This document shows, in pieces, positions 24,803 through 36,294 of a stretch of 64,000 nucleotides of DNA. A model generated the notes under the pieces. It did not search any database and had not been told where the DNA came from. It was given only the letters and a program-made list of their open reading frames with translations. The position numbers were made by a program, and so were the translations under genes. Source of the stretch: Hygrophila difformis (taxonomy: Eukaryota; Streptophyta; Magnoliopsida; Lamiales; Acanthaceae); contig JAOANR010000005.1 of assembly GCA_030278955.1 (NCBI GenBank), positions 5,623,431-5,687,430 of the forward strand, written 5' to 3'. Each line of letters begins with the position of its first letter. The first letter of the stretch is position 1.

Positions 24803-24829
24803 CTGTGCATCGCACAGGTATTTAACTAG
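24803..24829 (+). other. 3' terminus of Helitron 1
   Basis: CTGTGC-ATC-GCACAG forms a perfect 6-bp stem with a 3-nt loop, followed after 8 nt by CTAG and then T. The preceding ~60 bp (from CACATACACTTACCTATAAT) also resemble the region before the second terminus at 38022, so both ends belong to one family. Confidence 0.8.
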
Positions 24830-24860
24830 TCTATTAATACTATATAAACGGGAGAACCGT
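24830..24860 (+). other. Candidate 5' terminus of Helitron 2, abutting Helitron 1
   Basis: TCTATTAATACTATATAAAC has the TC start and the CTATATAAA-like subterminal sequence common to plant Helitrons. It begins exactly after the CTAG of Helitron 1, so the two would be head-to-tail without spacer. A canonical insertion would show A before TC; here the preceding base is G. Confidence 0.5.
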
Positions 24861-26374
24861 TTACTCTCCAATTGCAATCTTGTCCGTTGGATCCAGTCTC
24901 CAATTTGAAATCCTGGCCGTTCATTCCCACTTCCCTTGCTTCTTCCCCTCGCCGTCTGTCTCTCACTAGGGAGTCTCCCCGCAATTGCTTTTGACAATCA
25001 TCTCCATTTCGCATCGTGAACGCGAGAACCATCACGACGCCGCCACTGCCGTGAAACCCGACCGCTGCCACTGCCGCCGCCAAATCGAACATATTCTGTT
25101 TCGATCCCAACCCTGGATTTCATCATCCGGACGGAATCGCGCCACAACAGGTTCCAATTAGGGTTCCGAGCGCCATTCTTTTGCCTCCGTTGTGCCCTAC
25201 AAATTGCCGCCGTCTTCCCCGCAGCTCACCTGACTTCCTCCCAAGCCTTAGAAGAAACCGTCTACAGAAAAGGAGAACGGAGGTGAGACGACCCCAAGAA
25301 GGGAAAGGACGAGAGAGAGCAGCGACTGGAATCTTGAGGAGTAGAAGAGTTCGACACTGAGGTAAGAATTCTCCTTCCTTTCATTCGTTTCTTAGATTTA
25401 TGGATTTGGGGGAGAATCGGGTTTCACTTATTTGGGGAGGAGAGGCTCAATTGCTCACCGGAGAAGAAGGGGAGGCGCGGTACTTTACAACGGTGATGCG
25501 TCGGTGACGAATAGTCGCCCCTCGCCCGCTGTTGCTTGTGTATGTTCCCCTCTCCCGTTCAGTGATTTCGGGTTCTCGGGTCATCCAAAGAACGCTTGTC
25601 CTTTTCCTGCAATAATTAATTCCCGCTGTAATTAGTTGTCATTGATTCACAGTCAAAATCGGATCCACCGACACTGTAACAGGTGAGTTTTGCTGCCTTT
25701 ATCGGCACCAGAAGCCGCCGCCGTCGAGAGGTAAAAGTGCCGTCTTAAAAAACTACCCTTTTTTATTTCATAGTCCTATATACCCCCACTTATTTATTTT
25801 TTTGTTCAATCTATGCCCCATTATTTGATTATAAGTATATCACTGTTAAATTATTATTGTGTTCTTTCTTAAAAATTTTTAAATAGGAGCTTCTGATTGA
25901 ATGATTGTTCTTTCTTAATTATTATTGTGCTTTGTTTGTTTCCATGCTTGTGGTTTGAATTATAATTTGGGTGTTTGTTTCCACCGCGCCTGGAAATGCT
26001 TAAAGATGCCACATTGTTCGATTTGTAATTTGCTAGCAATAGTAGTATTATTGTTGCATCATCGGTTGGTGCTTACTGAGCGTCTTCTCTACCACGTTAC
26101 GAAGCACTTGTCAAGCTTCCCTTGTCCCTTTTCCCTTTCCATTTTCCTGCGGTGTCCACACTTGATTTGCTACTGCATTCCTAACCTCTGCTTTTTTGTA
26201 CGCCTGAAGTCCTGAACCCACTTCACATTGAGAATCTCTGTTGTGGTATGTTTATTTTTGTTTTCATTAATAAACATGAAAGTAAGATGCGTGTGAATTT
26301 AGTACGCATTAGTATCGACAATTATAATATACAATGGCATGTACTCTATTTGGTACGATTCTGATTGGGTGACA
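24861..26374 (+). other. GC-rich leader-like region followed by AT-rich DNA, no gene recognised
   Basis: From about 24900 to 25740 the sequence is relatively GC-rich and looks like the 5' UTR and first exon area of a plant gene. For example, CACTGAG/GTAAGAATT near 25360 reads as a donor. No conserved protein can be read. From 25745 to 26374 it is AT-rich, intron-like DNA. It may be the upstream part of the gene whose exons begin at 26375. Confidence 0.4.
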
Positions 26375-27572
26375 GATTATGGGGTGCCTTATTTCTTTGA
26401 TAGAGTCGGGCAGCTCTAGAATTGAGGGTGGTGGTACTATATTCCTGGCATGTGACACAATTTTGAATTTCCTTCTAAAGGTATGCAAGTTTTTCAACTT
26501 TACAATTAGTACGACGATGCTTAGTAATTGATGTCATATCTGTTTGTTCATGAATAGAGAGATCAAGTTCATCTTACCTTGGATTGCCATTTGGTCAACC
26601 TTCTACGGGCTTTGTCTCGTTGGGCAGGTATCAGTTTGCATTGATATTCAGAATATGAGTTATCTGTCACTTCTTGTTAAAACATGGTAAATATAGCTTT
26701 ACTGAATTGCATGCTTGTGGTAGCATTTTGTTATGAACAAAGAATATTATAGTATTTGAAATTATAGCATCTTATTAATCAGTAGGATATTTAGCAGCAT
26801 CTTATTATAATATATATGAATTTTTTTAAAGGAAAAAAAAAAAAAACTTATGTATGTATGCATGTATCTGAATTACATGTATGCATACGTACACATAAGA
26901 TTATTGGTTATATCATTGTTTTTGCATCTTCCATAATACATGCTTGCTTGTAGAATCCAATAAGGAGTCTTTATCTTTCTATGTCTTAAACAATGCCAGT
27001 ATGCTTTTCTTATTCTTCTTTTTTTCTTTTTTAATTTCATTTTTTTTTTCCCGGGTGGTTGGGGGTGTTCTCTGGTAGGTTACTATCTGGTGGCTTGCTG
27101 CTTGTTACTAGGGAAGCAAGGATTGATGATTGGCATGTAACTGAAGTATCTGTATGCCATCGTATCTTTGGAATATTATAATAGGAGTATTATGTTTGCT
27201 CTATGTTAAGCTATGACACCAATTTGATTGTCACTGTATTTGGAACAGTTTGATTACTCTAAACTGGGTGCAATTTATTCAATTCAAATATGAAAATCAA
27301 ATCTTTGTTTTATTTGCACAATTCATCATTTCTGCACACGCCTTAGTTTGTCCTGAGTGTTGTTTCCAATTGAGGAATTCACTGAATTTTTTACGTGTTA
27401 TGCAGGAGACACACTGGATGACCCGTCTATTATTATGATGGCTTCAGCTATATGTTCTCTGATACTTAATTCTACATCTGAGGAAGCTCTTCTACACTAT
27501 TCAGGGTTCAACAGAGATGATTTGATTGCTCTTGCACAGCTAATGAAGAGATGTTTGGTTGGATATGGCCAG
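26375..27572 (+). pseudogene. Probable neurochondrin-family gene fragment, three exons
   Basis: Exons at 26375-26480, 26558-26627 and 27406-27572 with GT/AG borders join in frame. They read CLISLIESGSSRIEGGGTIF, LACDTILNFLLK, RDQVHLTLDCHLVNLLRAL, DPSIIMMASAICSLILNSTS and LMKRCLVGYGQ. This alternation of leucine-rich helices fits an alpha-helical repeat protein, and the blocks remind me of plant neurochondrin-like proteins, but that is from memory and not certain. No stop interrupts the joined frame. Both ends of the gene are missing. It is sense to Helitron 2. Confidence 0.4.
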
Positions 27573-29811
27573 GTAATCTTCTTTAACGCTTAACCATTTA
27601 ACATTTTTGCTGAACAGTCTGCATAGAATGTTAATTGTGAATAGTTTTTGTTGAACTTAACAGTCTGCATAGAATTTAATTGAACCAATAATTTTATCAC
27701 ACCATGCTGTAATCATTCACTTGAAATGGATCTTATTTCGCTGAGTAGAGTATATTGCTGGTTAGGCTCTCTATCACTATAGGTGCATTATTTTCGTCTA
27801 AAGATTTAGTTGGAGTGGATATCTTCTGGTTGTGCTACACTGATAGTATAACTCTTTGGTTGTTCTAAACTTATAATTGGAGTTTGTGCCCACTGCCCAT
27901 CTTGAATCATTTACTGTCCAAGCCTGAAAGCTTTTTATAATCCTGTGTTGAATAACCCTTCAAATAATTGTCAATTTTGTCAATGTGGAAGCCTGTAGTT
28001 TTGCATGTATTGACTGTTTCTGCAATCAATAAATGGAAACAGGGTGTGGGTTTTGATGATGATACCACCGATGGTGATCTTCATGAGATAGTTGTCTCGG
28101 GATATTTTCTTGGGCATATCGATTCCCCCATATAAAAGAAGTGGTAGAAGGTTGAGCCTGGTTTCTCAGATGCACTTGTTTGTGTAGGCAATGCAAATAT
28201 GTACTTCTCACCCGTGGCAGTGTTAGAAGTGAGTGTGTCAAGTATGATTTAAACTATTATTATAGCCAGTGGTAATATTCAAAGATGAAATGGTTATAAA
28301 CTTTTTTGTTATCATAGTGTCCATCTCTAAATGGTTTATGCCTTTAGCGTCTCCTAGCTGATTGCTCAATGCTTGTGGATTCATTCTTATATTTGCTGGG
28401 AAAGCAATCAGTGTATTCGGTAATTTGGGGTTTCTGTGGTGTTGGTGACTACTCCTCAAACTTGGGGCCCAGATTTGTAGCTAGGTTCTAATCTCGATTT
28501 TTTTTTTATGTTTATTTGATTCTTACATAATGATATTATATATTTGTCAAAACTCAAAAGATAGTCCTTTTACTTTTTTTATTAACAATTGCCTCTAGAT
28601 CTTCATGGTGGAAGGTGGACGAACCCAACACCAACACAACTAGGTGGCAGTGCACCATACCTGTGGAGATCATAGCCGCATCGCGAAGTGATTAGAAATT
28701 AAACGTCACTTGGAAGAAAATATTTCATATCACCTTCTTTCAAAATATGAACCAGTGAAAGTCATTGGACATTATGGGTGATGAGTTGAAACTTGCAGGT
28801 GAGAATCACAGGCATATACATACAGACCCAACTGATCTTGGATTGCGAATTGCAGCATCACAATTATAGGCCAGCGACTGTGGAAGTTGCAGTTGCAAGC
28901 AAGCGGTGCTGAGGTCGGTTAAGAGCTTGGGATGGGACAGTGGCAATTTTGGGGATACGTTTGAACAATAAGGGTGCAACGGAGAGAGGAAGTCTTCCTC
29001 ATTTTTAAATTCAATTTCAAACTCAAAATTAGAGGGATTCATTAAATAAAAGAATCGTTAATTGAAAAAGAGAGTCCTACTACTGACGAGTACCTTTTTT
29101 TTTTTAGTCTTTTATTATGTGAAATTGGAGGGTGCGGGATTGGGGTGGAGTAGATATGGAAGATGGCAACTAATTAAGCAGGCCAACGTAAGGCGAGAGG
29201 ATTGACAGAAGATGAGAAGATGGGTAAGAGTGAATTTCAAGCGAAAAGGAAGAAGAGATGGGCTTGGCAGAGCAAGGAGACGTCGTGGGAGCAAATTACT
29301 TTCCCCTACACCATCAAGCGACAAGGTAATGCTGTTTCTGGGTTACGTGTTTTTCTCCTCTAAAAATTGGTCTTTTTTATTTTTCTGCTTTCATTCAGGA
29401 GATGGGTGGATCTGGACTTGTGAGTTTATTCAAATTGGTGGCCCAAAACTTCGATGTGCTTGCTGGGTATCAATTCTCTCATTTGTCTCTGGATTGAGGG
29501 AACTTTTTGGTTTTGGGGGTTGAATTGAATACCTAGGGTTTGTTCATTTTAGATTTAATGCTGTTAACATTATGCTATAATTTTGAGTTTTGGTATCAAT
29601 TTTGAAGTGTGGGATTTTTAATTTTTACTTGGAGATTGGAGTTAAATTTGCTTACTGGATATTTGTTGTTTTGCAGGCCTGTGGTTAGTCTGGTGTATCC
29701 TTTGTAAGTCGGGTTTGCTTTCCTTTGCAACCTGCTCAACAACTGGAAGTCTATAAGTAAACCAGAGTAATATATACATGCTGCCCTTATTACTATTGTA
29801 ATATAATACAT
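27573..29811 (+). other. Intron- or spacer-like DNA in Helitron 2 without recognised genes
   Basis: A piece at 28043-28130 after GGAAACAG reads GVGFDDDTTDGDLHEIVVSG and could be another captured exon, but it soon meets a stop and I do not recognise it. Around 29200-29325 a short purine-rich stretch ends at CGACAAG/GTAATG. Nothing else is recognisable. Confidence 0.35.
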
Positions 29812-30520
29812 TACTTAATCCCTGTGTATATAAAAACTAAACAATATTATTATTAATACAATATGATTATAGTTGATATTATTAATATAAATACTTAATA
29901 TATAGTTAATATTGAAAGCTACTTATTAAGTAATATTATTTCCTCTAAAGTATTTATATTAATATAAAAATTCTTGATAATCTTATATAGCTCGGTGTAT
30001 ATTTTATACACCTGTATATATACTATTTAAACTGTATATTGATAATAGTTAAATAGTTAAACTTTATAATTAATATAAATAGTTAAAATATATTAATATA
30101 ATATATTTAACTATTAATGTTATTATTAATAGCTAAATAGTGTATTGATATAATACTTAACAATATATTTAATACTTAAATATATTATATTAATATATTG
30201 ATAATATAAATATTAATATCAACAATTTATCCAATATATTAACACAATTAATATAAGTATATAGCTAAATAACAATTTTAAGTATTTATATTAATATAGC
30301 TTTAATCCACGGGAACGCTTATTTCTACTGTACAATTTTTATATATTAAGAAAGCAATACAATTTGTTCATTTCTTCAACTTCCTCTTCAACTTAAGAAT
30401 AACAATATATAAACCCTTATTACTATTTGTTCACATGCGTACCATGTATATTACTCTGATTATATATATATTAATATATATAAAACAATATATTGCTCAT
30501 TAATCTCAACAACAGTTGTT
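29812..30520. repeat. Low-complexity AT-rich region
   Basis: About 700 bp are built almost only of TTAATATA, TAATATTA and AATATAAATA blocks, with little G or C. It lies directly before the 5' leader of the CDKC fragment. No terminal repeats or reading frames are visible. Confidence 0.7.
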
Positions 30521-30660
30521 AGAACCCCATGATTTGGTTCATTACAGGCTAGCTGTATTCTATATAGCTAAACCCGTACTGAATGCATCTCTGGTTTCTT
30601 TCCAAGGAGCAATAAGCTGTCGGAAAGAGGAAAGAGGCGCCGGCGGCCTGTGCAGGAAGA

Positions 30661-32440
30661 ATGGCAATAGTGGCGGCGGAGCAGTTGAATGTAACCGAAG
30701 TGCCGGTGTGGGGTTCTCGAAGCGTTGATTGCTTCGAGAAATTGGAGCAGATTGGCGAAGGAACTTATGGGTACGTCATAATTAGCACTTTCATAGTATT
30801 AATTATCATTTTGAATGTTTCTGATCCGGTGCTGGCCGGGAATTTGGCAATTCCAGACAAGTTTACATGGCAAAAGAAATCAAAACTAGGGAGATTGTTG
30901 CTCTGCAGAAAATTCGAATGGACAATGAAAGAGAAGGGGTATAATGTTGTGTCATTGTTAATGTTGTACGATCAATTACAGATACCTGTGTTTGGTTATT
31001 GCCCAAATCATTTTTTGCCTGCAGTTCCCCATCACAGCCATCCGCGAAATTAAAATATTGAAGAAGCTTCACCATGATAATGTCATCAAGTTGAAAGAGA
31101 TTGTGACCTCTACTGGTATTTCATTGGTTTTACAAAGTAGTATTTTATTTCCCCATCTTCGTTTTGTCTTATTCGAGCGACTTCATCTGACGTAGTTTGT
31201 AATATTTATCCAGGTCCTGAGAAGGATGAGCGAGGGGCACCAGGTTAACATGACTAATCTCGGGTTTTATTGTTTGGTGTATAACTGTACTAGCGTAGAA
31301 CATATAAAAGTTACGAATATTAATTACAGGCTGATTGTAGGTGAACACAATTCTGCAAAAGTTTGTCCAGTGGAATCTGAGGATATGATTGTGTTCACAT
31401 TTAGTTTGTGTTTCTGGTTTGGTCTTCCAGATGGCACCAAGTACAGAGGTGGAATTTACATGGTATTTGACTACATGGACGATGATTTCACTGGTCTTGC
31501 CGATAGGCCCTGAATGAGATTTCTGTCGCAAAAATTAAGGTACTGCAATAAATGTTGGAAGTTTGGAACATTAGATGTATTTGACGCGAAATTTACCATG
31601 GCAATCGGATGAATAATATTTGCTTTTTCCTTTCTGCTCTTAGTGTTATATGAGACAGCTTTTGACGGGGCTTCACTACTGCCATGTAAATCAAGTGCTT
31701 CACCGTGATATTAAAGGTCATTATTGAAATTTACTTTGCGTATGTTATTTTCCATTTGTGATGCTAATGCGAAGCTTTTGCACCATTCGATTGCAGGTTC
31801 GAATCTTCTGATTGACAATGAAGGGAATTTGAAGCTTGCAGATTTTGGCCTTGCCCGGTCATTTTCAACTGAGCACAATGCTAATCTCACAAATCGGGTG
31901 ATTACTTTGTGGTACAGGTAAGCTTCTGTGAGGAATCTACTACTGACTGTGACTTACCAAATAGTGATGTTTATTTGATTGGTAATGTGCCAATGATCTT
32001 GTAGGCCACCAGAGTTGCTGCTCTGAGCAACCAAGTATGGCCCTGCAGTTGATATGTCGTTTGTTGGTTGGATCTTTGCCGAGCTTTTTAATGGGAAACC
32101 AATATTCCCTGGGAAAGATGAGGTTGTCCAATCTATTGCTGGTTTTATACACTGCAATATTGCAATCAATTAATGAATGCCAAGAATTTTCAAATATTTT
32201 TTTTTGTTGGTGTGAGTTCGTTTGGGTTGTGTCACGTACGGTCTAGATTTTGCTATGTTAGTTTAAAATTCTTTCGTGTTTATATGATTTTATTCTGCAG
32301 CCAGAACAATTGAGTAAAATCTTCGACATTTGTGGAACACCTAATGAAGAAATTTCGCCTGGAATCACAAAGGTTCCCTGGTACAACAATTTCAAGCCAA
32401 CAAGGGTAGTCAAAAGGCGTCTCAGAGAACATTTCAGACA
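30661..32440 (+). pseudogene. CDKC: CDKC-type cyclin-dependent kinase gene fragment with inactivating changes, nine exons
   Basis: Exons at about 30661-30770, 30857-30938, 31025-31115, 31214-31243, 31431-31539, 31644-31716, 31797-31917, 32005-32122 and 32301-32440 reproduce most of the kinase domain of plant CDKC, the P-TEFb-type kinase of RNA polymerase II. Visible are WGSRSVDCFEKLEQIGEGTY, the PITAIRE helix, HRDIK, ADFGLA and LWYRPPELL. The start ATG and 5' leader are kept. Lesions: the VALKK block reads VALQK, losing the catalytic lysine; exon 5 hits TGA after GLADRP; exon 8 has TGA at 32024-32026 in place of a glycine; and WSVGC reads SFVGW. The C-terminal exons are absent. It is therefore a non-functional captured fragment. 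Confidence 0.9.
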
Positions 32441-32972
32441 GTAAGGATCAATGATAGATGTGAGATTTGATTGCTCTAAATGTCTTGGAAAACCTATTGA
32501 ATTATTGAATTATTTGAATTATTTGAAGGGAACTAGATTTTATCAGACAGTTCGCATCCATTTTGTTATGTGCACATTCTGCTATGACGGAACTGGATTT
32601 GCTGCTGGCGGAGCTGTATGTTATGTTAACATTATTTCTTTGCTTATTAGTCTCTTCACATTGATATTAATGCGCATCATTCTAGATGAACGAAGACCTT
32701 ACAAGTCATTTCTAAGACATGGATTTTAGGTTGAATGAACATTGAGTAAATCTTTCAATTTATTTTAGGGAATGTGTTATAAACTTGGCAAACATGATTT
32801 AGCACCCGCTTCTATTTTGATGAAGTTACCTTCCAGGGATGGGCTAATTAGTTTCGTTTCAGTGTTTTCGGTTTTTTGCATACAATGCTTTCAAAATTTT
32901 CAAAGCTCAGGCAAAGACTTTAGTGGATTGGATTTTTTATTGCTATATACAGCTTACACTCGGAGTTTTTAG

Positions 32973-33442
32973 CCTCAACGTCAACATGATGGTGGTTCAG
33001 CCAGAATATGGAATACAAGTGATGGTGCTCCAGTAGCAACATTAACAAGGACCTCTGTATGTCCTGCTTATTTCATGTGTATCATGTTATTTCCCTTATA
33101 CTTGGGGTTTAGATGTTCATTTTCTTTTTGCTCATATCGTAGGATGAGAAGATTGAACTGTGCCAGTTTTCTAAAGATGGAACAAAACCTTTTTTATTTA
33201 CTAAAGTCCAACGAGGTACATTGTGTGCTAAATTTTAGAGAATAATTTCATCAATGGGTTTTTTTTAGTTGCGGTGTTGGCAAGTTGATATTGAATATGC
33301 TTGTGTCTTCTACTCTTCTAGGAAATAAAGCACTGACTGTTGTTTGGGATATAAGCACCTGGACAAAAGTTGGGCACAAGAGGTTACTTGGAAAGCCTGC
33401 CACAATAATGTCTATTAGTTTGGATGGCAAGTATTTTGCCCA
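32973..33442 (+). pseudogene. SEC12-like WD40 protein gene fragment, three exons
   Basis: Exons at about 32973-33056, 33143-33215 and 33322-33442 read DGGSARIWNTSDGAPVATL, DEKIELCQFSKDGTKPFLF and ALTVVWDISTWTKVGHKRLL followed by IMSISLDGKYFA. These are WD40 blades of the plant SEC12-like/PHF1 family, ER membrane proteins that act as the SAR1 exchange factor or as phosphate transporter traffic facilitators. Which paralogue is not clear. The frame is open across introns with normal splice sites. The N-terminal start and the C-terminal membrane anchor are missing. It follows the CDKC fragment by about 530 bp in the same orientation. Confidence 0.8.
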
Positions 33443-34205
33443 GTAAGTGCTGGACATTGCTTTGAATCTATTTGTGTACTTTTCCAGGCATTTAAAGCAA
33501 TACAGTCTCAAATTTACATTTATCTGAAACTTCTTTTTCTGTTGTCAGTAAGAATGAATGGACATATTTAGAACTGACTGATTTCTGTTTTAAATGGTAT
33601 GTGTTTTCCTTGGAGTCATTCTTCGTACGTTGTTTGTGTGAATCTTTGTTCCTTCATTTTCGAGTCTGCTCTTTGTTCTGTTGGTATTTTCTCAAGCTTT
33701 AAAGGTAATTTCTTTTTTTATGCGTAGAGGTAAACATACCATTTAAAACAGACTCTGGAGTGCGGATTGAAGACAGCCTATATAATTAGCAATACCATTT
33801 ATTTGAATGTTTGAATATCTATCTTAGCACATTTCAATAGTGGCAGTGGGTAAGTGTTGCTTGTCTTGGGATTGAAGGGGCTTGTCAATTCTTGATGTAT
33901 AAGATGTCATACGACAGGTATTCTCAAACATTGGCTACTAGATTGTAGCAGTAATGGCAGGCCACTACAATTTGTAGCTATAAAAGTAATAGAGTCATGC
34001 ATAAGTGGTCAAAATATTTAAATTAAAAATTTTCTTTGTTTTGGTATAAAAACCTCTATACTCTGTACGGTTGGTTTTAGAAAATTTTATTTAAGCCCAC
34101 TAAGATGTCCTTTAATCTTGGAAGTTTACTGTTTCTGTTAATCTCCATAGATGCTTAAGTCCTGATGGAATGGAAATCTTTATTCTTTAGTGTTGCTGCA
34201 TGTAG

Positions 34206-35098
34206 TTATCACCCTAGAAATATATGGTGTGAAAAAGATTGTAGGAATCCCTTATGGCTACCGTGGGTTTTCGGACAAAAGTTTGTCTGAGATGCCTGTA
34301 AGTACATGCGTCCAATTTGTGGAGTTCATAATGCATTTAGTAATCCTTCTCTTCAATATGAAATATTCTTTTATAACTTCATAGATTTCCTAATTCTGAA
34401 TGCATATTAACATTTATGATGAACTCATAAGTTATGTCTTAAACGGTTATTTGTTTCATAATTAGAAAATTTTGTTTTTATTTATTCCAATTTAAGCTCT
34501 TAAACTTAAGACAATATGTATTTGCAGCTAATCCTCCAAGTGTCATAATTCATTGTTGTCACTGTATAGGTTGAACTGCTGTAGATTAATTATGTTATTG
34601 TACTATTTGACTTGTTATATTTCCTTATTTTCCATCCTCTGTGGGCCAGAATAGTTAGTCATTGGTTATTGTCATATTTGTTCTAAAGAAAGTGTGCTAC
34701 TTTTATAATAGTGATGTTTGTGAGTTTGTCTGAAATACTCGGATAGGCATATGACCAATGCCCTGTCAAATAGTTCTAGCATTTGTATATTGCATTTTAG
34801 TTTTGACTCTGTTTCCTTATGAAATTTCAGTTATGCAGGAACATTGTTCAAAATATCCATCTATCTGGGGGAAGCTTGCTAGGGGTTTCTCGTGGAGGAC
34901 CTAAAGTCAGTGGTATCATGGAGAATATGGAGGTATTTATTGATGCTTCTATACCTTTCTCCTTTTGTTTTTATTTTTATAGTTCAGTGTTTGTCTACAG
35001 ACTAATTAAAGAATTCACGGCACGAAAGAGGTATTAATATGCTCTTTGTTTTGGGTGGGAACGGTACTCATGCCGGAACAAATGCCATACACGAAGAG
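34206..35098 (+). pseudogene. PFK: ATP-dependent 6-phosphofructokinase gene fragment, three exons
   Basis: Exons at 34206-34297, 34831-34932 and about 35027-35098 read ITLEIYGVKKIVGIPYGYRG, NIVQNIHLSGGSLLGVSRGG and GINMLFVLGGNGTHAGTNAI. These are the conserved core blocks of plant ATP-PFK around the substrate/ATP site; the GIPYGYRGF and GGNGTHAG forms suggest the PFK4/PFK5 clade. The first glycine-rich block and the PKTIDNDI catalytic region that should follow are absent. Introns and splice sites are kept. The fragment lies between the SEC12-like and ICDH fragments. Confidence 0.85.
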
Positions 35099-35384
35099 GT
35101 TTCTGAAGTCTCAACCTTTATTTTTTGTCAGATATAGCTTCTTCCCAGATATTGTAATTACTTTTATTCTCAAATTTCAAAAGTGTGGTGAAGCAGCAAA
35201 AGATTACACTTAGTTATCACTTTGTAGAGTAAACTAAGTTAGGTTAGAAGAAACAGGTTCCTGGATTTGCATGGACTTCTACTTTAGAGACTAAACTAAA
35301 ATGTATTCATGATCTTATTCCTTACCAAAAGGATACAAAAGAATACGACATACATAGTAATGTATATATACCTCATTGTTGCAG

Positions 35385-36294
35385 TGCCTTCTGGAGCTGA
35401 TAAGAGCATAGAGCTGGAGGTGTTTAATTTTATAGGATCTGGTGGAGTAGCTCTGTCAATGTATAACACAGATGAGGTCTGGACAATAAAATACTTGCTC
35501 CGTATCTTATCGCCTGTGGTTGTGAAATAGTAACTATGATACCATAAAGAGAGCTTTGGGTTCTTCGGACCTGGATAAATAGCATAGTATATACTCCTCA
35601 ATTGCTAATGCAAACTTCAAAGACAACAATTTGCTACATTTAAACTTAGAGAAAGTCATAATTGAGTTTAGAATACTACTCCCCGATTGCTAATGCAAAC
35701 TTGAAAGACAAAAATTTGCTGCATTTAAACTTAGAGAAAGTCATAATCGAGTTTAGAATACTTCTTTTACCATTGGAGAATGAGATGTATTATACTTTCC
35801 TTGTCGATTAGTCTATTCGTTCTTTCGCGGAAGCTTCAATGAACACTGATTTCCAGAAACGGTGGCCTCTACATCTTAGCACCAAAAATACCATTCTCAA
35901 GAATTATGATGGAAGGTAGTGATATATGATTATTTCCTGCCTTCATTTTCTGTGACTCCCTTGCAATTTGAAGTCTCCCGCATTATTTTATAGAAGTATT
36001 ATTTTTTTATCATTTCAATTCTTTCAGATTTAATGATATCTTCCAAGAAGTTTATGAACAAGAGTGGAGATCAAAGTTTGAAGCTGCTGGAATCTGGTAA
36101 TAGCTAAATGCATTGAAGAGGGGACTCCATTCAGACACAAATCTTTCTTTCAATTAATATATTTTATTGGTGCAATAGGTATGAGCATCGTCTCATAGAT
36201 GATATGGTTGCTTATGCTCTGAAGAGCGAAGGAGGTTATGTTTGGGCGTGTAAAAACTACGATGGGGATGTTCAAAGTGACTTTTTAGCCCAAG
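35385..36294 (+). pseudogene. ICDH: NADP-isocitrate dehydrogenase gene fragment, four exons
   Basis: Exons at 35385-35476, 35812-35915, 36028-36096 and 36179-36294 read [54 protein letters not shown] and [20 protein letters not shown] followed by [12 protein letters not shown]. This is the middle of plant NADP-dependent isocitrate dehydrogenase, including the catalytic Tyr/Lys and metal-binding Asp region. Reading frame and splice sites are intact over the four exons. The N-terminal and C-terminal exons are missing, so no enzyme can be made. An imperfect duplication of about 85 bp (CTTAGAGAAAGTCATAAT...) sits in the first intron at 35595-35760. Confidence 0.9.

Larger units (their letters stand above)
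10738..24829 (+). mobile_element. Helitron 1 (3' part) carrying host gene fragments, interrupted by an LTR element
   Basis: The right end is a textbook Helitron 3' terminus: a 6-bp stem hairpin (24803-24817), then 8 nt, CTAG, and a following T. To the left lie sense-strand exon fragments of several unrelated plant genes, joined through intron-like DNA with splice sites kept. This is the usual content of gene-capturing Helitrons. I see no Rep/helicase frame, so it is non-autonomous. The 5' terminus was not found: either it is left of the window, with the Athila element inserted in the Helitron, or it lies undetected after 10737. The start given here is only the first base after the Athila LTR. 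Confidence 0.6.

Noticed and set aside
30661..32440. Functional CDKC gene
   Set aside because: Stops in two exons, the lost catalytic lysine and the missing C-terminal exons exclude an active kinase.
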